A DNA stretch of 9,353 bases from Frankiales bacterium (GTDB taxonomy: Bacteria > Actinomycetota > Actinomycetes > Mycobacteriales > SCTD01), in NCBI GenBank assembly GCA_025464915.1, contig JAODNF010000213.1, forward strand, positions 1-9,353. The letters run 5' to 3'. Shown one piece after another: positions 6,675 to 9,353 of the stretch. The position numbers were made by a program, and so were the translations under genes. The notes beneath the pieces are model-generated. The model did no database searches. It was not told the DNA's origin and saw nothing but the letters and a program-made list of their open reading frames with translations. Each line of letters begins with the position of its first letter. Position 1 is the stretch's first letter.

Positions 6675-7160
6675 CTACGTGTGCCCGTTGCCGCCCGTCA
6701 GGCGATACACCAGCAGACCAAGGGTGAGAAGCACGCCCAGTGCACCGAGAGCCCTACCAGCGATGGCACTGCGGGACGTCCCCTCGGTCGCGTCCGCATC
6801 TCGGGAGAGCAGGATCCCTGTCACGGCCCAGGTGAACGGCAGCGGCGTCCAGTAGGTGGCGATGAACAGCACCGCGCTCAGCAGACCGAAGAGCAGCGAC
6901 GTCCTGGATGTCGTGGAAGGGTGCCGCTGCTTGGCCACGCGCCACAGACCGAGGCAGACGAGGCCGTAGGCGATCAGCCCCGTGATGACGTACGTCGGCA
7001 GTTCCCGCCAACCCCCCGCATCCTTCGGCGCGTAGTGGTGGTGCACCTGGCTCTGGGCCGTGGCCAGCGCGATACCGACAAGCAGCACCAACGCCGTCGA
7101 TCGGTAGGTGGCGCGACGGCGCGTGCCCGTGTCAGGGGCGGTAGTAGAGACAGCGGTCAT
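6675..7160 (-). CDS. Small four-TM membrane protein of unknown function, first gene of the two-component operon
   Basis: 161 aa; I do not recognise a named family. Four hydrophobic segments are visible: STALVLLVGIALATA, LPTYVITGLIAYGLVCLGL, SLLFGLLSAVLFIATYW running on to FTWAVTGILLS, and ALGALGVLLTLGLLVYRL. Between the first two lies QVHHHYAPKD with three adjacent His; whether they bind anything is unknown. The ATG at 7160 is chosen over a start about 63 bases further up because AAGGAG lies exactly 6 bases before it and the upstream extension would run through the palindrome cluster. The gene is followed by 33 bases and then the sensor kinase, so it is either an accessory subunit of that sensor or the system's regulated target (inference from operon position). 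The expression signals here look stronger than those of its neighbours: near-consensus ribosome site and an operator cluster. Confidence 0.85.
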   Translation of the reverse strand: MTAVSTTAPDTGTRRRATYRSTALVLLVGIALATAQSQVHHHYAPKDAGGWRELPTYVITGLIAYGLVCLGLWRVAKQRHPSTTSRTSLLFGLLSAVLFIATYWTPLPFTWAVTGILLSRDADATEGTSRSAIAGRALGALGVLLTLGLLVYRLTGGNGHT

Positions 7161-7166
7161 GAGGAT

Positions 7167-7172
7167 CTCCTT
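7167..7172 (-). promoter_or_regulatory. Strong ribosome binding site of the small membrane protein gene
   Basis: AAGGAG on the minus strand, 6 bases from the ATG at 7160. It is the best Shine-Dalgarno sequence in the window and decides the start of this gene. Confidence 0.75.
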
Positions 7173-7186
7173 CGGTAGGTGCCCGA

Positions 7187-7192
7187 AAGCTA
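7187..7192 (-). promoter_or_regulatory. Candidate -10 element of the membrane protein/kinase/regulator operon
   Basis: TAGCTT on the minus strand fits the actinobacterial TANNNT pattern. The hexamer 17 bases upstream (TGCCCA) is a poor -35, as expected for a promoter that needs an activator. Transcription would start near 7180, giving a leader of about 20 bases that contains the ribosome site. Confidence 0.4.
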
Positions 7193-7203
7193 TGAGCGTC
7201 CGC

Positions 7204-7241
7204 GTCCCGTGGGCACGGGACACCTGTCCCGATCTGTCCCG
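7204..7241. promoter_or_regulatory. Cluster of overlapping GGGAC/GTCCC palindromes, probable response-regulator operator
   Basis: Two perfect palindromes overlap. GTCCCGTG-GG-CACGGGAC is at 7204-7221 and CGGGACA-CC-TGTCCCG at 7216-7231. A further TGTCCCG (7235-7241) repeats the one at 7225-7231 after exactly 10 bp. The palindrome centres are 11 bp apart, so all half-sites lie on about the same helix face. The second palindrome has GGGAC-N4-GTCCC, the layout of the DosR/DevR box (consensus known: TTSGGGACTWWAGTCCCSAA), though its central four bases differ. Relative to the candidate -10 its centre is near -43, a usual activator position. That the NarL-family regulator of this operon binds here is inference. 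Confidence 0.6.
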
Positions 7242-7437
7242 CCAAAAGGCGACCGTCTTGACGTCGAAAGGCCGCCTCTGCTTCTCGCAAGAAACGGCCT
7301 CTGACCTGCACCTTTCGTCTTGGCGGGGCAGTGTTCTGGTTCATCACATCGGAACGGGGTCTTTCGCGCCCTCGAACCGGTAGCGGGCCCTTGAGCCAGC
7401 TGATCCAGGCCTGGGTCGCCCCAGGGCTGGAGACGGC

Positions 7438-7502
7438 GCGCGTGAGAGCGGTTCGCCGCTGACACCATCGGCGCACCGGGTCTCAGATCCGCGCTCACGT
7501 GC
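7438..7502 (+). other. Long inverted repeat with an inner stem, possible structured RNA or terminator
   Basis: GCGCGTGAGAGCGG (7438-7451) pairs with CCGCGCTCACGTGC (7489-7502): 12 of 14 positions are Watson-Crick. Read as plus-strand RNA, one of the two exceptions becomes a G-U pair, leaving a single A-G mismatch. Inside it CGCCG (7454-7458) pairs with CGGCG (7469-7473). The structure is slightly better on the plus strand, yet the nearest upstream transcript (thioesterase) runs on the minus strand. Confidence 0.4.
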
Positions 7503-7519
7503 CCCGCCTACAACGCTCT

Positions 7520-7543
7520 CAAGCACCCTGCGCCAGGTGCTTG
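7520..7543 (-). terminator. Hairpin terminator candidate of the thioesterase gene
   Basis: CAAGCA pairs with TGCTTG, then after one bulged C, CCTG pairs with CAGG around a CGC loop: ten base pairs in 24 bases. It begins 52 bases past the thioesterase stop. There is no T-tract, so this would be a U-less hairpin. It could also act on the opposite strand. Confidence 0.5.
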
Positions 7544-7595
7544 GCGGCAGGTTCTGAAGGCAAGCTGCCACCAGGACTGCCTCGAAGAATCCATG

Positions 7596-8498
7596 TCAGA
7601 CGCCGCCGCCGGCGCGTCGACGAAGAAGGCCCTCTTGCATCACCGTCGCGACGAGGACGCCGCTGCGGTCGTAGATGTGACCGCGGGCCAGCCCTCGCCC
7701 GTCGCCCGTCCAGGAGCCCTCCTGGTCGTAGAGCAACCACTCGTCGATCCGGAACGGGGCGTGGAACCACATGGCGTGATCGAGGCTGGTGGCCGCGATC
7801 TGTCGCAGGTCGACGTGGTGCGGCGCGAGCGTGGAACCGATGAGGAACATGTCCGAGGCGTAGGCAAGAGAGCAGACGTGGAGCACGCGGTCGTCCGGCA
7901 TCGCCCGCGGTGCACGGATCCAGACCCGCTGCCGGGCCGAGGGGGACGCTCCCCGCGACTCCACACTGGGCAGCCCGTCCACGAAGCGCAGCTCGAAAGG
8001 GAAGTCCTCGGCCAACCGGGCGTACCTGTCTCGCACGTCGGACGGGGCCTCGGCCGCGCGCGTCGCCAGGTCAGGGACCTCCTCGGGCTGCGGAGCCTCC
8101 AGCTGCCCGACCTGGTGGGCGAGCCCGTCCTCACCGGTGTGGAAGGACGCCGAGAGCGCGAAGACAGCCTCACCGTGCTGCTGCGCGATGACGCGTCGCG
8201 TCGTGAAGCTGCGGCCGTCGCGGATCGGGTCGACCTTGTAGAGGATCGGCGCCTTGGGGTCGCCAGGCCTGAGGAAGTAGGCATGGAGCGAGTGCACGTG
8301 CCGGGTCTGCTCGACCGTCCGCGACACCGCCACCAGTGCCTGACCGGCGACCTGGCCGCCGAAGACCCGGATCTGGTCCGTCGGCGGTGTGTGGCCGCGG
8401 AACAGGTTCTCCCCGATGTCCTCGAGGTCGAGCAGCCGCTCGAGCCGCGCCAGCGCGTCGAGACCGGCGAAGGGCTCCGCCGGGTCGTGAACCGTCAT
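7596..8498 (-). CDS. tesB: Acyl-CoA thioesterase II (TesB family, double hotdog)
   Basis: Cytosolic enzyme that hydrolyses acyl-CoA to free fatty acid and CoA. The 300-aa product is near the usual family length of about 290. Seen: an N-terminal hotdog half with the FGGQVAGQAL motif and HSLHAYFLRPGD, and a C-terminal half with YASDMFL, TSLDHAMWFH and MQEGLLRR. By alignment from memory to E. coli TesB (Asp204, Thr228, Gln278) the catalytic residues are Asp216, Ser238 (Ser for Thr) and Gln288. The open frame continues 843 bases upstream to 9341, but that part runs antisense to the CoA-transferase gene. The ATG at 8498 begins the family-typical N-terminus and has GAGGGG about 10 bases upstream. 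A TAGGCT at 8545-8540 is a plausible -10. It diverges from the CoA-transferase gene over 135 bases that carry a shared palindrome, suggesting joint control within fatty-acid or other acyl-CoA breakdown (inference). A hairpin follows the stop. Confidence 0.94.
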   Translation of the reverse strand: MTVHDPAEPFAGLDALARLERLLDLEDIGENLFRGHTPPTDQIRVFGGQVAGQALVAVSRTVEQTRHVHSLHAYFLRPGDPKAPILYKVDPIRDGRSFTTRRVIAQQHGEAVFALSASFHTGEDGLAHQVGQLEAPQPEEVPDLATRAAEAPSDVRDRYARLAEDFPFELRFVDGLPSVESRGASPSARQRVWIRAPRAMPDDRVLHVCSLAYASDMFLIGSTLAPHHVDLRQIAATSLDHAMWFHAPFRIDEWLLYDQEGSWTGDGRGLARGHIYDRSGVLVATVMQEGLLRRRAGGGV

Positions 8499-8539
8499 GG
8501 CTGTCGCGCCCCTCGCGTCGTGGGTCAGGCAGGGCTCCG

Positions 8540-8545
8540 AGCCTA
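8540..8545 (-). promoter_or_regulatory. Candidate -10 element of the thioesterase gene
   Basis: TAGGCT on the minus strand fits TANNNT and lies about 42 bases before the ATG. No convincing -35 is seen; the position it would take falls inside the palindrome at 8543-8569. Confidence 0.4.
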
Positions 8546-8569
8546 ACGGGTAGATCAGATAGCGGTTAG
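8543..8569. promoter_or_regulatory. Imperfect palindrome in the divergent promoter region, operator candidate
   Basis: CTAACGGGTA (8543-8552) and TAGCGGTTAG (8560-8569) are inverted repeats matching at 8 of 10 positions around a 7-base spacer. It is the least GC-rich stretch of this gap and overlaps the thioesterase -10 candidate. A dimeric repressor (TetR type is common for acyl-CoA genes) could control both divergent genes from here. The binding protein is not in the window. Confidence 0.45.
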
Positions 8570-8633
8570 TCGTTCGAGGGTCCTGGACCACGCACGGATC
8601 CACGTGAGGGGCGGAGCGAGGCAGACTCACGGT

Positions 8634-9353
8634 GTGACCTCGCCCGCCGCCGACTACGCAGGCCGCCTCCTGGGACGCGAGCCGCCGGCGGCCGCGAGCG
8701 ACCCGGTTGCGGACTGGGCGGCGTCGGGCGCGATGTGGCTGACCGGCCGACCTGACGGCCCGCCGCTCGTGCACACCGGGCCCGCCATCGCCTTTCGCGG
8801 CGCGCTGCTCGCCTTGAGCGCGCTCGCTCCTGGGACTGCCCTCCCGGGGATCGGCCTGCTGGGTGAGCGGGCTGCGCTGATGGGGCTCTCCCGGCAGGGC
8901 ACGGTCTCCTGCGGTGGCGGCTCTCGGATCCTCGCCACGACAACAGGTGCCGTCGCGCTCACGCTCGCGCGACCTGAGGACTGGAGCCTGGTCCCAGCGC
9001 TCGTGGAGTCGGCGGCCCAGGGCTGGGACGACGTCGCCGCCTGGGCTGCCGGGTGCACGGCCGAGCAGGTGCGGGACCGCGCGGTCCTGCTGGGTCTGCC
9101 CTGCGGCGTCCTGGGCGAGGTCGTGGGCGAGGTCGTGGGCGAGGTCGTGGGCGAGGTCCGTGGGCAGCTGCCCTGGCGGGGCTCCTTCGCTGTCGACCGG
9201 CCGCAGGTCGAGCGACCTCGGGTGGTCGACCTGTCGTCGTTGTGGGCCGGGCCGCTTGCCGGTTCGTTGCTGGAGATGCTGGGTTGCGAGGTGATCAAGG
9301 TCGAGGACCCGCGCCGGCCCGACGGTGCCCGACGCGGGCACCCGGCCTTCTTC
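8634..9353 (+). CDS. CoA-transferase family III (CaiB/BaiF) protein, 3' end beyond the window
   Basis: First 240 residues of an acyl-CoA transferase, a class that moves CoA between carboxylic acids through an Asp-linked intermediate. Residues about 27-160 form the N-terminal part often seen in actinobacterial members (DWAASGAMWLTGRPDGPPL, GLLGERAALMGLSRQG, RAVLLGLPCGVLGE). The family core begins near residue 193 with RVVDLSSLWAGPLAG, then LLEMLGCEVIKVEDPRRPDG, the usual N-terminal Rossmann-like signature. The catalytic Asp lies further on, outside the window. The frame from the GTG at 8634 to the last base has no stop. The GTG at 8634 is preferred over one at 8604, which lacks any ribosome site; GAGG 12 bases before 8634 is only fair, and leaderless translation is possible. 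A (Gly-Glu-Val-Val) repeat sits in the linker between the two parts. It is divergent from the thioesterase gene, which fits acyl-CoA metabolism; the substrate is unknown. Confidence 0.88.
   Translation, partial: MTSPAADYAGRLLGREPPAAASDPVADWAASGAMWLTGRPDGPPLVHTGPAIAFRGALLALSALAPGTALPGIGLLGERAALMGLSRQGTVSCGGGSRILATTTGAVALTLARPEDWSLVPALVESAAQGWDDVAAWAAGCTAEQVRDRAVLLGLPCGVLGEVVGEVVGEVVGEVRGQLPWRGSFAVDRPQVERPRVVDLSSLWAGPLAGSLLEMLGCEVIKVEDPRRPDGARRGHPAFF
9114..9158 (+). repeat. 12-bp tandem repeat inside the CoA-transferase gene
   Basis: GGCGAGGTCGTG occurs three times exactly and a fourth time for 9 bases, encoding Gly-Glu-Val-Val three times and then Gly-Glu-Val. The unit is a multiple of three, so gain or loss of copies keeps the frame. 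It lies between the N-terminal part and the CaiB core. After the repeat the next bases (CCGTGGG) depart from the unit by one extra C, and the reading frame needs that C. Confidence 0.9.

Larger units (their letters stand above)
7242..7595. other. Gene-free region downstream of the thioesterase gene
   Basis: No coding sequence is supported; the short open frames on both strands are arginine- and proline-rich shadows without ribosome sites. The region carries several inverted repeats: CGAAAGG (7265-7271) with CCTTTCG (7311-7317), AGGCCG (7269-7274) with CGGCCT (7295-7300), and the palindrome CCAGGCCTGG (7405-7414). Two stronger structures, at 7438-7502 and 7520-7543, are listed separately. I found no tRNA, CRISPR or insertion sequence. 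Confidence 0.5.

Noticed and set aside
5955..7178. 407-codon plus-strand open frame opposite the kinase and membrane protein genes
   Set aside because: Gln/Arg/Pro-rich composition without motif; it is the antisense shadow of genuine minus-strand genes in GC-rich DNA.
7161..7223. N-terminal extension of the small membrane protein to 7223
   Set aside because: It would run through the candidate promoter and operator and lacks a ribosome site, whereas the ATG at 7160 has AAGGAG at ideal spacing.
7370..7440. tRNA-like TCGAACC and surrounding pairs
   Set aside because: No acceptor stem, anticodon arm or D-arm could be arranged around it on either strand.
7132..7571. Short open frames in the gap before the membrane protein gene
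   Set aside because: Several frames are open at once with biased composition and no initiation signals; the sequence is better explained by inverted repeats.
8499..9341. Upstream extension of the thioesterase frame (long minus-strand open frame)
   Set aside because: It is antisense to the CoA-transferase, its repeated DLAH residues are the reverse reading of the 12-bp repeat, and the TesB N-terminus with a ribosome site begins at 8498.
1..9353. CRISPR arrays, insertion sequences, attachment sites, rRNA
   Set aside because: No spaced direct repeats, transposase motifs, terminal repeats with target duplication, or rRNA signatures were seen.

Overview
The window comes from a high-GC Gram-positive bacterium, almost certainly an actinomycete. 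By eye the G+C content is about 70%, GTG starts and 4-base start/stop overlaps are common, and the sensor kinases are of the actinobacterial multi-TM/GAF/HisKA_3 type with NarL-family partners. The lineage cannot be fixed further from this sequence.

Region 1 (1-3676) is a signalling module. Two genes on the + strand overlap by ATGA. The first (23-1330) is a short-membrane GAF/HisKA_3/HATPase histidine kinase with all catalytic boxes. The second (1327-3327) is a relative with a full ten-helix membrane region whose kinase half is degenerate: Ser replaces the phospho-accepting His, Arg the following Asp, and the N-box and G1 box of the ATP site are deleted or unrecognisable. A stand-alone receiver domain (3317-3676, - strand) converges on it with an 11-bp tail-to-tail overlap. 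The set reads as active kinase, sensor pseudokinase and receiver without an output domain, and is the most unusual content of the window.

Region 2 (3677-7241) is a second, conventional two-component operon on the - strand: a four-helix membrane protein of unknown function (6675-7160), a complete multi-TM/GAF histidine kinase (4611-6641) and, by a GTGA overlap, a NarL/FixJ response regulator (3973-4614), ending in a hairpin. Upstream of the membrane protein gene lies a cluster of overlapping GGGAC/GTCCC palindromes. One has the spacing of the DosR/DevR box, and the regulator's recognition helix carries a K..RN pattern like DosR, so autoregulation is a concrete hypothesis.

Region 3 (7242-7595) has no gene I can support. 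It holds two inverted-repeat structures, probably terminators of the thioesterase transcript or a structured RNA.

Region 4 (7596-9353) is acyl-CoA metabolism: a TesB-type acyl-CoA thioesterase II (- strand) divergent from a family III (CaiB/BaiF) CoA-transferase that runs off the window. A 27-bp imperfect palindrome lies in the shared 135-bp promoter region. The CoA-transferase contains an in-frame 12-bp tandem repeat encoding Gly-Glu-Val-Val units.
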